Shown in pieces: positions 1 through 10,316 of a stretch of DNA of 64,000 nt. The notes under the pieces were generated by a model, which worked only from the letters and a program-made list of their open reading frames with translations, made no database searches and was not told the DNA's origin. Position numbers and translations under genes: made by a program. The number at the start of each line of letters is the position of its first letter. Position 1 is the stretch's first letter. Source of the stretch: Acetobacteraceae bacterium (GTDB taxonomy: Bacteria; Pseudomonadota; Alphaproteobacteria; Acetobacterales; Acetobacteraceae); NCBI GenBank assembly GCA_947371015.1, contig CANBNK010000007.1, positions 1-64,000 of the forward strand. Reading direction: 5' to 3'.

Positions 1-1295
1 GCGGCGGCCACATGCTGCCAGGGGCCGGCGGATTCACCGAACCAGCTGTCGTTGGTGATGTTGACCAGCCATTGCGGTCGGGGGGTCGGCGCCACCGCCC
101 CGGGGAAGATCACCTCGTAGCAGATCAGCGCGCCGAGATCGGGCAGGCCGGGCACCCGCATCAGGGTGGGGCCGGGGCCAGCGCCAAAATCCGCCCCGCC
201 CGAGCCGCCGGCGGCCAGGCGCACCGGCAACAGGCCAGACAGCGGGCTGTATTCGCCGAAGGGCACCAGATGGGACTTGTCGTATATACTAAGCACTTCG
301 CCGCGCGGGTTCAGCACGACCAGGCTGTTCCACACCTGGGCAAGCCGGCCATCTGCCTGCCATTCCGCCCGGACCGTGCCGCCCAGCAGCAGCGCGTTGG
401 CCGGCAGGGTGGCGGCGGCCAGGCGCATCGCCTCGGGGTCCTGCGCCAGCAGGAAGGGGCTGGCGGTTTCCGGCCAGATCACCGCCAGCGGTTGGTCGGG
501 GTGGGCGGCGGCCTCGGCGCCGGCGGCGGCGGCGGTCAGGTCCAGGTAGCGCTGGAAGTTGGCGCGGCGCTGCGCCGGTTCCCACTTCATTTCCTGGGCG
601 ATGTTGCCCTGCACCAACAACAGGCGAATGCCGGGCGCGGCGGCTTCGGGGCCGGACAGGCGCCACAGGCCGAAGCCGGCTAGCAGTAGCATCAGGCCGC
701 CGCCGGCCAGCCAGCAGCGGCGGCCGAGCAAGGGCAGCCCGGCCAGCAGCAGCGTCAGCAGCGAAAGCCCGTGCACGCCGATGACCGATGCGGCCTGGAT
801 CGGCAGCGCCGCGAAGGCCCAGACCGAGCCGATGAGGTTCCAGGGGAAGCCCGTAAAAGCCCAGCCGCGCAGCAGTTCCCCGGCGACGAAGGCGGCAGCG
901 AAGCCGAGCAGGCGCTGCCAGCCCGGCGGCAGCCACCAGGCCAGGATGGCGGCGGGGACGCTGAACAGCGCCATCGGCACCGCCAGCGCCGGCGCAGCCA
1001 GCGGCACCAGCCACCAGAAATTGGCGACATCCTTCAGGATGGCGGAGGTGACCCAGTAAACGCCGGCGACATGGTGCGCCCAGGCCCAGAGGAACCCCAG
1101 CAATGCCGCCTGCCGCCAGCCGGGCGCGCGGCCCAGCAGCCAGATCAGTCCCGGTATCGCCACCAGCAGCGCCGGGACCAGGTGCAGCGGCGGCAGCGCC
1201 AGCGTGGCGCAGAGCCCCAGGGCCAGTACCGCCCAGCGCGGATGCCGGGCGCCAAGGGCGTGGAGGTTGCGCGGGAAGGGCAGGGTTTCGCTCAC
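1..1295 (-). CDS. lnt: Apolipoprotein N-acyltransferase Lnt (partial, C-terminus off the left edge)
   Basis: Inner-membrane enzyme that N-acylates apolipoproteins, the last step of lipoprotein maturation. Read from a GTG at 1295, the frame stays open to base 1 (about 431 codons; the family is about 500). The N-terminal part is multi-spanning and contains the typical GFPWNLIG motif. The C-terminal nitrilase-like domain shows the three catalytic signatures in order: Glu in WPETASP, Lys in YDKSHLVPFGEY and Cys in LICYEVIFP. No strong Shine-Dalgarno precedes the GTG, so the start is less certain than the identity. It lies downstream of a small membrane ORF on the same strand. Confidence 0.93.
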   Translation of the reverse strand, partial: MSETLPFPRNLHALGARHPRWAVLALGLCATLALPPLHLVPALLVAIPGLIWLLGRAPGWRQAALLGFLWAWAHHVAGVYWVTSAILKDVANFWWLVPLAAPALAVPMALFSVPAAILAWWLPPGWQRLLGFAAAFVAGELLRGWAFTGFPWNLIGSVWAFAALPIQAASVIGVHGLSLLTLLLAGLPLLGRRCWLAGGGLMLLLAGFGLWRLSGPEAAAPGIRLLLVQGNIAQEMKWEPAQRRANFQRYLDLTAAAAGAEAAAHPDQPLAVIWPETASPFLLAQDPEAMRLAAATLPANALLLGGTVRAEWQADGRLAQVWNSLVVLNPRGEVLSIYDKSHLVPFGEYSPLSGLLPVRLAAGGSGGADFGAGPGPTLMRVPGLPDLGALICYEVIFPGAVAPTPRPQWLVNITNDSWFGESAGPWQHVAA

Positions 1296-1341
1296 GCCCC
1301 GCCCGTAGCGGGGTGGCGGGGCGGCGGCAAGCGCCGCGTGG

Positions 1342-1551
1342 TTACAGCGGTCCGGGGGGCAGATGGCGCCGGCTGCGACCCAGTGCCACCCAGGCGCCAC
1401 CGGAAGCGACCAGCGCGGTGCTCAGCAACCCCCAGGCCAGCAGCAGCCGTATCACCTGGCCGAGCCATGCCAGCGGCAGCAGGTCCAGCCAGATCAGGCT
1501 GGTCAGCATGATGGAAGCGAGGGCGACGTGTTCCATTACCGAATGACGCAT
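1342..1551 (-). CDS. Small hydrophobic membrane protein, unknown
   Basis: A 69-aa protein not assigned to any family. Residues about 10-50 form one or two hydrophobic segments (rich in Leu, Ala and Trp), followed by a basic tail. It is 46 bp upstream of lnt on the same strand and could be cotranscribed. Support is limited to hydrophobicity and position; the ribosome-binding site is weak. Confidence 0.45.
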   Translation of the reverse strand: MRHSVMEHVALASIMLTSLIWLDLLPLAWLGQVIRLLLAWGLLSTALVASGGAWVALGRSRRHLPPGPL

Positions 1552-1643
1552 GGTCGTTTCCCGAGGCGCCCTTTGAACCAGGCACTCTCACTGTTGAACG
1601 AGCGACGATAACGCAAATATCGTATACTGCACTGGATTGTGAC

Positions 1644-2453
1644 TCAAGGGGAATCCGGGGCTGCGCCCGACGCCGCGCCGGGGGTGATGCCGAAGGCGGC
1701 GCGGAAGGCGGCGCCAAAGGCGGGGGCGCTGGCATAGCCGACCGCCGCGGCGGCACGGGCCGGACTGACGCCGCGGGCCAACAGCGCGGCGGCCTCCGAC
1801 AGCCGCAGCAATTGGCGCCAGCGGCCGAAGCTCATGCCGGTTTCGCGCTGGAACAGTCTTGTCAGCGTGCGCGGGCTGGCGCCGCTGCGTTCGGCCCAAG
1901 CTTCGACCGTCAGTGGGCTGGCCGGGTCGGCCTGCAAGGCCGCGGCCAGGCGGGCCAGGCGCGGGTCGTGCAGCGCCGGCACGCCCAGCGGCAGGGCGGG
2001 CGCGCGGGCGATCTCGTCCAGGATCAGCGCTGCGACATGCCCGGCGCGGCCAGCGGGGTCCCATTCCAACGGCTCCTCGCAGGCCGCCAGCACCAGGGCG
2101 CGCAGCAGGGCGGAGACACCCATCACCGTGCTGCCTGTCGGCCCGGCGGCGGCCGCGTCGGCGCGCAGGAACAGCGCGCGCATCGCCACTTCGCCCTGCA
2201 TGGTGACGCTGTGCGGCATGGTCGCGGGCACCCACAGCGCGCGGCCGGGCGGGACGACATAGGCCATGCGGTCGGTGGCGATGCGCATCACCCCAGCGGT
2301 GGCGTAGAGCAACTGGGCGCGGGCGTGGCTGTGCCGGCCGGTGGCGTGGGCGTCGGCGTAGTCGCGGGCAAAGCCGGCGAGCGGGCGGTCCACGACCTCC
2401 TGCGGGAAGCCGCGCAGCGGGGCCAGGGCGCCGGGATGGCCTGATAGCGACAT
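1644..2453 (-). CDS. AraC family transcriptional regulator
   Basis: 269-aa cytoplasmic regulator. Residues about 20-110 look like an AraC-type cupin (HSHARAQLLY followed by VPPGRALWVPA). The last 100 residues carry the two helix-turn-helix motifs: LTVEAWAERSGASPRTLTRLF, then the second helix pair ending in FGAAFRAAFGITPG. It is transcribed divergently from the MFS transporter at 2503 with a 49-bp gap, the classic arrangement for a local regulator of an efflux or uptake gene. That regulatory link is inferred, and the ligand is unknown. Confidence 0.9.
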   Translation of the reverse strand: MSLSGHPGALAPLRGFPQEVVDRPLAGFARDYADAHATGRHSHARAQLLYATAGVMRIATDRMAYVVPPGRALWVPATMPHSVTMQGEVAMRALFLRADAAAAGPTGSTVMGVSALLRALVLAACEEPLEWDPAGRAGHVAALILDEIARAPALPLGVPALHDPRLARLAAALQADPASPLTVEAWAERSGASPRTLTRLFQRETGMSFGRWRQLLRLSEAAALLARGVSPARAAAAVGYASAPAFGAAFRAAFGITPGAASGAAPDSP

Positions 2454-2502
2454 GATGTGGCCTGACGTCTTTCCTCGGCCAGGCTAGGCTCTGCCCCAGG
2501 AA

Positions 2503-3756
2503 ATGGACAACCAAAACATGCGCAACCTGGCGATGCGGCAGATCGTGTTCATCAACACGGCGCACTTCCTCAACCACTACATCCTGCTGATCCTGGCGAC
2601 CGCGGTGCTGGGCATGGTGACCCAGGCGCCCGAGGCCTTCGGCCGCGACTACGGGCCGATTCTGGCGCTGGGGACGACGATGTTCGTGCTGTACGGCCTC
2701 GGCGCGCTGCCGATGGGCTGGCTGCAGGAAAAGTTCGGCCGCAAGGCGATGATGGCGGTGTTCTATTTCGGCACCGGCGCCGGGCTGCTGGTGGCGGGCA
2801 TCGCGCCCTCGCCGCTGCTGCTGACGTTGGCGCTGGCCTTCATGGGTGCCTGCGCCGCGATCTACCACCCCATCGGCACCGCCATGCTGGTGGAGGCCGC
2901 CGGCGACAAGGTCGGCCGCTCGATGGGCGTCAACGGCGCCTTCGGCAATATCGGCGTGGCCTGTGCGCCGGTGGTGACGGCGCTGCTGGCGGCCAAGCTG
3001 GGCTGGCACTTCGCCTTCCTGCTGCCGGGGGTGGTGTGCATCGCGGTGGGCCTGCTGTGGCTGCGGGAAGAACCCTACGACTTCGTCAAGGCGGCCGGGC
3101 CGCAGAAGGCGTTTCCGCCCATCCCGCCCGCCATCGTCCGGCGCGCGGTGGTGGTGCTGATGGCCATCGCCATCGTCTCCGGCCTGGTGTTCAACGCTTT
3201 TACGCTGCTGCTGCCCAAGCTGATGGCAGAGCGCCTGGCGTCCAGCCCCGACCTGCTGCCGGTGGTGGGCATGCTGGCCTTCCTGGCCACGCTGTGCGGC
3301 GGGCTGACGCAGTTCACCGTGGGGCGGATGATCGACCGGCACACGCTGAAGGGCGTGTTCATGCCGCTGGCCCTGGTGCAGATGCCCTGCATGCTGGCGC
3401 TGGCCTATGTGCAGGGCTGGCTGGTGCTGCCGCTGGCCGGGATCATGGCTGCCAGCATCTTCGGCCAGGTGACGGTGAACGAGACGATGACCGCGCGCTA
3501 CGTGGCGCCGGCGCTGCGGGCCAAGCTGTACAGCATCCGCTTCACCATCGGCTTTTTGGGGGCTGCCGCGGCCTCCCCGCTGGTGGGCTTCCTGCATGAG
3601 GCGACGGGCACGCTGACCACGGGGCTGCTGGTGCTGGCCGGGTTCGGCGCGGTGACCTTCATCTGCGCGCTGGCCTTCCCGAACCGCAAGGAGGAGTTGC
3701 AGCCGGAGTTGTGGGCGCGGGCGCCGGAGAATGGCGCGCTGGCCGCCGCCGAGTAG
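2503..3756 (+). CDS. MFS transporter
   Basis: 417-aa major facilitator with about 12 hydrophobic segments. The loop 2-3 signature is seen as LPMGWLQEKFGRKAMM. The absence of an N-terminal signal and the two six-helix halves, separated by a charged loop near residue 200, fit the family. Substrate cannot be told from the sequence. It is divergent from an AraC regulator, suggesting inducible expression. Confidence 0.9.
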   Translation: MDNQNMRNLAMRQIVFINTAHFLNHYILLILATAVLGMVTQAPEAFGRDYGPILALGTTMFVLYGLGALPMGWLQEKFGRKAMMAVFYFGTGAGLLVAGIAPSPLLLTLALAFMGACAAIYHPIGTAMLVEAAGDKVGRSMGVNGAFGNIGVACAPVVTALLAAKLGWHFAFLLPGVVCIAVGLLWLREEPYDFVKAAGPQKAFPPIPPAIVRRAVVVLMAIAIVSGLVFNAFTLLLPKLMAERLASSPDLLPVVGMLAFLATLCGGLTQFTVGRMIDRHTLKGVFMPLALVQMPCMLALAYVQGWLVLPLAGIMAASIFGQVTVNETMTARYVAPALRAKLYSIRFTIGFLGAAAASPLVGFLHEATGTLTTGLLVLAGFGAVTFICALAFPNRKEELQPELWARAPENGALAAAE

Positions 3757-3833
3757 CAGGCCGGCCGGCAGGAAGCCGGCGAGCAGGCGGACAAGCCGCT
3801 TGCTTCGGCGGCTGGGGGCGGTATCCCTGGGCG

Positions 3834-4715
3834 ATGCCTGCTCCCCTCATTGGTGTCCTGCTGCAGCTTTCGGCGCTGGCGCTGTTCGTCTGCATGGACA
3901 GCCTGGTGAAGGCGCTGACCGCGCACTACGCCGTGCCGCAGTTGATGTGGGCGCGCTTTCTGTTCAGCCTGCTGGCGGCGGGGCTGTTCATCCGGCTGAC
4001 CACGGGGCACCTGCCCTGGCGCAGCCGGGCGCCAGGGTTGCAGGCCATCCGTAGCCTGCTGCTGGCCGGCTGCAACCTGATGTTCTCCAACGCCTTGGCC
4101 GTGGTCCCCTTGGCGGATTGCACCGCCATCGGCTTCGCCTCGCCGCTGTTCACCGTGGCGCTGGCCAGGTTCTGGCTGAAGGAGAAGGTCAGTGCCCGCC
4201 GCTGGGCCGGGGTGATCATCGGGCTGCTGGGGGTGGTGATCGCGCTGCGGCCGCCCTTCCTGTTCGGCGGCGAGCCGCTGCCGCCGGAGGCGCTGCTGCC
4301 GCTGGGCACCGCGGTGCTGTTCGCGGTTTATCAGATCCTCACCCGGAAACTGGCAGCTATCGACAATCCGCACACCACCATCCTGCATACCGGCCTGGCC
4401 GCCAGCCTGGTGACATCGCTGGCGCTGCCCATGGTCTGGGCGGCGCCGCCGGCTGCCGACTGGGCGCTGTTGGTGGCGCTGGGGGCGCTGGGCGGCGCAG
4501 GCCATGGGCTGCTGGTGCTGGCCTTCGCCCGGGCGCCGGCCAGCCTGCTCTCGCCCTTGTCATACAGCCAGCTGGTCTGGGCGATGCTGGCCGGCGTTGT
4601 CGTCTTCGGGGATTGGCCCCGGCCGGTGGCGCTGCTGGGCATGGCGATCATCGTGGGTGGCGGCATTCTGGTGGCCCTACCGGAACGGCAGCGCCCGGGG
4701 ACCGCCGGGCATTGA
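3834..4715 (+). CDS. EamA/DMT family transporter
   Basis: Ten-helix drug/metabolite transporter made of two EamA repeats of about 140 residues each. The ATG at 3834 is chosen because the upstream 41 codons of the open frame are Arg/Gly-rich and non-hydrophobic, whereas residue 1 from here leads directly into the first membrane helix. The segment AIGFASPLFTVALARFWLKE is typical of the end of the first EamA domain. The last few codons lie in the first unit of a 40-bp tandem repeat (4681-4800), so the hydrophilic C-terminal tail may be repeat-derived. Substrate unknown. Confidence 0.87.
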   Translation: MPAPLIGVLLQLSALALFVCMDSLVKALTAHYAVPQLMWARFLFSLLAAGLFIRLTTGHLPWRSRAPGLQAIRSLLLAGCNLMFSNALAVVPLADCTAIGFASPLFTVALARFWLKEKVSARRWAGVIIGLLGVVIALRPPFLFGGEPLPPEALLPLGTAVLFAVYQILTRKLAAIDNPHTTILHTGLAASLVTSLALPMVWAAPPAADWALLVALGALGGAGHGLLVLAFARAPASLLSPLSYSQLVWAMLAGVVVFGDWPRPVALLGMAIIVGGGILVALPERQRPGTAGH

Positions 4716-4800
4716 GCGTCCGGAACGGCAGCGCGCGGGGAGCGTCGTGCGTTGCTGCCTCGGAACGGCAGCGCCGGCCGACCGCCGGGCGTTAACCCAT
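4681..4800. repeat. Three diverged 40-bp tandem units
   Basis: The 14-mer CGGAACGGCAGCGC occurs at exactly 4681, 4721 and 4761, each heading a 40-bp unit whose second half is more divergent (units 1 and 3 share ACCGCCGGGC). The first unit encodes the extreme C-terminus of the DMT transporter; the other two are in the gap before the methyltransferase. Confidence 0.8.
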
Positions 4801-4841
4801 GCTTGCGTCCGGCCGCCGGCTGGCCTAGCGATGAAGACGCG

Positions 4842-5522
4842 ATGACAGGACCTGTTACCATTCAAGCCGCCAGGCCGCTCCAGGACCAGCCCAGCCACCG
4901 GCGCGCCGCGCTTGACGCGGAAGCGGTGCGCGAGGCGTATCGCCGTTGGGCCGGCGTCTATGACACGGTGTTCGGCGCGGTCTCCGCCCCGGCACGCGGC
5001 CTCGCGGTGGCCGCGGTCAATCGGCTGGAGGGGACCCGGGTACTGGAAGTGGGCGTCGGCACCGGCCTGGCCCTGCCATTGTACCGCGCGGAAAAGCAGG
5101 TGGTCGGCATCGACCTTTCCGCCGAGATGCTGGCGCATGCGCGCCGCCGGGTCGCCGAGCAACGCCTGGGCAATGTCGAGGCGCTGCTGGAGATGGACGC
5201 CGAGGCGATGACCTTCGGTGATGCCAGCTTCGACATCGCGGTGGCGATGTTCACCGCCACTGTCGTGCCGGATGCCCGCAAGCTACTCGCAGAAATGCGC
5301 CGGGTGGTGAAGCCGGGTGGACAGCTGCTGTTCGTCAACCATTTCCGCGCCGAAAAAGGCATTCGCTGGTGGGCCGAGCGCAGCATGGCGCCGCTGGCCC
5401 GCGGCCTGGGCTGGCACCCGGATTTCGCGCTGACCGACCTGCTGGCCAGCGCCGACGAGGCCACCAGCATCGAGGAATGCAAGCCTTTCGGGCTGTTCAC
5501 CCTGGTCCAGGTACCGAACTGA
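4842..5522 (+). CDS. pmtA: PmtA-like phosphatidylethanolamine N-methyltransferase
   Basis: 226-aa class I SAM-dependent methyltransferase. Motif I is EVGVGTGLALPLY, motif II is VVGIDLSAEML, and post-motif features are VAMFTATVVPD and LFVNHFRAEKG, with LGWHPDFAL near the C-terminus. These match the short soluble PmtA enzymes of alphaproteobacteria that methylate phosphatidylethanolamine towards phosphatidylcholine. ATG 4842 is preferred to upstream in-frame starts, which lie in the tandem repeat. Assignment to PmtA rather than a related ubiquinone-type methyltransferase is from motif memory. Confidence 0.75.
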   Translation: MTGPVTIQAARPLQDQPSHRRAALDAEAVREAYRRWAGVYDTVFGAVSAPARGLAVAAVNRLEGTRVLEVGVGTGLALPLYRAEKQVVGIDLSAEMLAHARRRVAEQRLGNVEALLEMDAEAMTFGDASFDIAVAMFTATVVPDARKLLAEMRRVVKPGGQLLFVNHFRAEKGIRWWAERSMAPLARGLGWHPDFALTDLLASADEATSIEECKPFGLFTLVQVPN

Positions 5523-5528
5523 GGGCTG

Positions 5529-5580
5529 CCAGAGCAACATCCGTTCGGATGGAATCATCAGAACGGATTTCTTGCTCTGC
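5529..5580. repeat. CCAGAGCAA...TTGCTCTG inverted-repeat element, copy 1
   Basis: About 52 bp with arms CAGAGCAA (5530-5537) and TTGCTCTG (5572-5579). An inner hairpin is formed by TCCGTTC and GAACGGA. A second element with the same arms and length lies at 26022-26073. No T-run follows, so this is not an obvious terminator. Confidence 0.6.
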
Positions 5581-5592
5581 AACCTATTGAAT

Positions 5593-5643
5593 CTACAGCA
5601 CTATCCGCTCACACTGATCCAGTGTGAGCGGATAGTGCTGTAG
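5593..5643. repeat. Perfect 24-bp inverted repeat with 3-bp loop
   Basis: Bases 5593-5616 (starting CTACAGCACTATCCGC) are the exact reverse complement of 5620-5643, with ATC between. It sits between the convergent ends of the methyltransferase and mntH and abuts repeat R1. It could act as a bidirectional terminator or a cruciform, but it has no U-tract. Confidence 0.85.
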
Positions 5644-5744
5644 AGCCCGACCGGCTTAGGCGGAAGCGCTGTAAGCCGGGAACCAGGCTCTCAAACAACA
5701 AGCCGGGAGCGTGAGCGCTTCAGGCAGAAGCGATCGCGCCCTAC
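5640..5744 (+). repeat. CTAG-bounded bipartite repeat, copy R1
   Basis: 105-bp member of the dispersed family, closest to R7 (55463-55567). Shared stretches include AGAGCCCGA, AACAACAAGCC and GAGCGTGAGCGCTTCAG. Ends are GTAG and CTAC here. Bases 5741-5743 inside its end form the stop codon of mntH. Confidence 0.75.
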
Positions 5745-7066
5745 AGCCCGATCATCCCCGCCAGCAGCTTGCCGTTCAGCACCACGATCAGCGCTGCCGC
5801 CGCCCAGCCCAGTACCAGCTGCCAGCGCGGCGCCACCAGGCTCCCCAGGCGCTTGCGGTCCCCGGCGAACAGCATCAGCGGGATGACCGCGAAGGGCAGT
5901 TGCAGGCTGAGGATCACCTGCGACAGGATCAGCAGCCGCGCCGTGCCGCTCTCGCCCAGCATCGCCGTCACAATCACCGCGGGGATGATGGCCACGCCGC
6001 GGGTGATCAGCCGGCGCAGCACCGGCGGCAGGCGAATCCCTAAAAAGCCTTCCATCACCACCTGGCCGGCCAGGGTGGCGGTGACCGTGGCGTTCAGCCC
6101 GCACAACAGCAGCGCCACGGCGAACAGCACGGCGGCCAGGCCGCTGCCGACCATCGGCGCCAACAGCACATAGGCTTCCTGGATTTCCGCCACCTCGGTG
6201 CGACCGCCGGCATGGAACACCGCGGCCGCGGTGATCAGGATGGCGGAGTTGACCAGCAGCGCCAGGCAAAGGGCGATGGTGCTGTCCAGGCTGGCGAAGC
6301 GGATCGCTTCCTGCCGCGCTTCCGGTTCCACGGCGCGGGACTGCACCACGGCGGTGTGCAGGTACAGGTTGTGCGGCATGACCGTGGCGCCGAGGATACC
6401 GATGGCGATGTAGAGCATGGCGTCGTTCGTCAGGATTTCCCGGCTGGGGAAATAGCCGGCCAACACTTCGGACCAGATCGGCTGGGCCATGGCCAACTGC
6501 ACCGCGAAGCAGCCGAACACGCCGAGGATCAGCCCGGCGATCAACGCCTCCAGCCAGCGGACACCCTTGTGCTGCAGCCACAGCACCAGCAGGGCGTCGG
6601 CAGCGGTCAGCAGGACGCCGAGCAGCAGCGGGATACCAAAAAGTAATTCGAGCGCAATGGCGGTGCCGATCAGCTCCGCGAGGTCGGTGGCGCAGATCGC
6701 GATTTCCGCCAGGAACCAAAGCGCCAGGTTCACCGGCCGCGGAAAGCGGTCTCGGCAGAGCTGCGCCAGGTCCCGCCCGGTGGCGATGCCGATCCGCGCA
6801 CAGAGCGCCTGCAACAGCATGGCCATCAGTGAGGACAGCAACGCGACCGAGAGCAGCGTGTAGCCAAAGGCCGAACCACCGGCGAGGGCGGTGGCCCAGT
6901 TGCCGGGGTCCATGTAGCCGACCGCGATCAGGTAGCCCGGGCCGACGAAGGCCAGCATGCGACGCAGCTGGCTGGCGCCTGGCGGCACCGCCACGCTGCG
7001 ATGCACCTCCGGCAGGCTGACTGCCTGCGGCTCGGGTGGCGCCCCGACCCCCGGGCGCGTCAGCAT
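5741..7066 (-). CDS. mntH: Nramp family divalent metal transporter MntH
   Basis: 441-aa proton-coupled Mn(II)/Fe(II) importer of the inner membrane with 11 or so helices. Helix 1 carries [10 protein letters not shown] (the DPGN metal-binding motif) and helix 6 carries MPHNLYLHT. Length is slightly above the usual 410-430 because of a hydrophilic N-terminal extension. Its TAG stop lies in the end of repeat R1. It is divergent from an ArsR-type metal sensor; a TGAA-N6-TTCA site lies 20 bp upstream of the start. Confidence 0.95.
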   Translation of the reverse strand: MLTRPGVGAPPEPQAVSLPEVHRSVAVPPGASQLRRMLAFVGPGYLIAVGYMDPGNWATALAGGSAFGYTLLSVALLSSLMAMLLQALCARIGIATGRDLAQLCRDRFPRPVNLALWFLAEIAICATDLAELIGTAIALELLFGIPLLLGVLLTAADALLVLWLQHKGVRWLEALIAGLILGVFGCFAVQLAMAQPIWSEVLAGYFPSREILTNDAMLYIAIGILGATVMPHNLYLHTAVVQSRAVEPEARQEAIRFASLDSTIALCLALLVNSAILITAAAVFHAGGRTEVAEIQEAYVLLAPMVGSGLAAVLFAVALLLCGLNATVTATLAGQVVMEGFLGIRLPPVLRRLITRGVAIIPAVIVTAMLGESGTARLLILSQVILSLQLPFAVIPLMLFAGDRKRLGSLVAPRWQLVLGWAAAALIVVLNGKLLAGMIGL

Positions 7067-7086
7067 GGCCGATTGGCGTCAAGGGA

Positions 7087-7100
7087 TGAACAGGTCTTCA
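7087..7100. promoter_or_regulatory. Candidate ArsR/SmtB operator in the mntH-arsR intergenic region
   Basis: TGAACAGGTCTTCA, an imperfect TGAACA-N2-TCTTCA dyad. As I recall the SmtB operator core, it has the form TGAACA-N2-TATTCA. It is 20 bp from the mntH start, where a bound repressor would block mntH, and 157 bp from the regulator start. The match is by eye only. Confidence 0.4.
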
Positions 7101-7257
7101 ATTCTACAGGGCTTCCCTTGATTTTCCAGCGCCTTAGCGGTGCTGTTAACCAGTTGCGCACGTGGCTCCCGCCTGTCAAGACCGATGCGGCGACCAGCGC
7201 CCGCCACGCACCCTGGGTGCGACCTTGGGTGCGGCCCGAGCCTTGAGGAGACACGCC

Positions 7258-7572
7258 ATGCGGATGCGCAGCCGGATCGCCGACGACCAGGTGGTTGAAC
7301 TGGCCGACATGTTCCGCCTGATGAGCGACCCGACGCGGCTGAAGATCATCCTGGCCTGCCTGGACGCGCCGGCGGCGGTGGGGGAGATGGCGGACCGGCT
7401 GGGGATTTCCGCCAGCCTGGTCTCGCATCACCTGCGGCTGCTCCGGGCGGCGCGGCTGCTGCAGGCCGAGCGGCGCGGCCGGCAGGTATTCTATGTGGTT
7501 GGCGACGAGCACATCCGCTCCATGCTGTCGGACATGGTGGACCACGTCTCCGAGGAACCGGCGGAGGAATAG
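7258..7572 (+). CDS. ArsR/SmtB family metal-responsive regulator
   Basis: 104-aa winged-helix repressor. ATG 7258 is chosen because GAGGAG precedes it at good spacing, while the longer frame lacks this. The recognition region is ISASLVSHHLRLLRAARLL, followed by the wing ERRGRQVFYVV. There is no Cys motif in helix 3, so no arsenic/cadmium site. The C-terminal helix carries Asp83, His85, His96 and Glu99, the same spacing as the zinc-sensing alpha-5 ligands of SmtB and CzrA. A metal-sensing role controlling the divergent mntH is inferred. Confidence 0.85.
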   Translation: MRMRSRIADDQVVELADMFRLMSDPTRLKIILACLDAPAAVGEMADRLGISASLVSHHLRLLRAARLLQAERRGRQVFYVVGDEHIRSMLSDMVDHVSEEPAEE

Positions 7573-7722
7573 TCCGCGGCTCACTTGTGGCTCAAGGCGG
7601 GCGCGACTATGGTCCGCCCACGCCGCACCCGGTATTCTCCGGTGGTGGCACGTTGGTCGCGCGTCGCGCGCCGGCGGTTTCTTTGGACGATCGGCGGACG
7701 CCGCTTGGGGACGGGACACGCG

Positions 7723-8634
7723 ATGCAACGTGTGATCGGGCGCTGGATCAGGCTGACGGGGGCGGCGATGGCCACCCTGACGGCGCTGGCCTTCATTATG
7801 GGCTCCGCGATGAATGCCGCTGCGGCGGCTGAACAGATGGTCGGTGCGCCGTTGCCGTGGGGCATCGGGCTGCAGGAAGCCGGGGGCGCGCTCAAGGAGC
7901 GCATCCACGAGTTCAACGACCTGGTACTCTACATCATCGTTGCCATCACCATCTTCGTCTTCATCCTGCTGGCGCTGGTGGTGGTGAAGTTCAACGCCAA
8001 GGCCAACCCGGTGCCGTCGAAGACGAGCCACCATACCGGGCTGGAGATTGCCTGGACGGTGATCCCGGTGCTGATCCTGGTGGTCATCGCCATCCCGTCC
8101 TTCCGCCTTGTGTACTATGAGGATCGGGCGCGCGAGGCCGACCTGACGGTGAACGTGCAGGGCCGCCAGTGGTACTGGCACTACGAATACCCGGACCAGG
8201 GCAACCTGGCCTTCGACAGTCGGCCGATCCTGGCCGACGACATCAACCCGGCCGCCGGCCAGATCCGCAACCTTTCGGTTGATGAGCCCCTGGTGGTGCC
8301 GGTGGGCGCCAATGTCCGCGTGATCACTACCGGCCAGGACGTGATCCACAGCTTCTTCGTGCCGTCGCTCGGCGTGCAGAAGTACACCATCCCCGGCCGT
8401 GCGCTGGAGACCTGGTTCCGCGCCGACCGCGAAGGCATGTTCTACGGCCAGTGCAACCAGATCTGCGGCACGAACCATTCATTGATGCCGATTGCGGTTC
8501 GGGCCGTGCCCGCCGCCGAGTTCCAGGCCTGGGTCGAGGACGCGAAGAAGCGTCTGGCCTCGGCTGGCGCGCCTGCTGCGGTTGCGGAAGCGCCGGCCGG
8601 CACCACCTTGCAGATCGCGGAGGCCCGCCGGTAA
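7723..8634 (+). CDS. ctaC: Cytochrome c oxidase subunit II
   Basis: 303-aa CuA subunit of aa3 oxidase. From ATG 7723 there is a signal-like hydrophobic N-terminus ending in AAAAAEQ, two transmembrane helices, and a periplasmic cupredoxin domain. That domain carries the aromatic stretch GRQWYWHYEYPDQG and the CuA ligands in GQCNQICGTNHSLMP. A longer open frame begins at 7585, but its first 46 residues are Arg-rich and unlike the family. First gene of the oxidase operon; a 45-bp gap separates it from subunit I. Confidence 0.96.
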   Translation: MQRVIGRWIRLTGAAMATLTALAFIMGSAMNAAAAAEQMVGAPLPWGIGLQEAGGALKERIHEFNDLVLYIIVAITIFVFILLALVVVKFNAKANPVPSKTSHHTGLEIAWTVIPVLILVVIAIPSFRLVYYEDRAREADLTVNVQGRQWYWHYEYPDQGNLAFDSRPILADDINPAAGQIRNLSVDEPLVVPVGANVRVITTGQDVIHSFFVPSLGVQKYTIPGRALETWFRADREGMFYGQCNQICGTNHSLMPIAVRAVPAAEFQAWVEDAKKRLASAGAPAAVAEAPAGTTLQIAEARR

Positions 8635-10290
<1,656 letters not shown>

Positions 10291-10316
10291 GGCGGATGAA
10301 CGCAGGGGTTTGCTGC

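Noticed and set aside
5593-5643. Rho-independent terminator
   Set aside because: Perfect hairpin but no U-tract on either strand, so I list it only as an inverted repeat.
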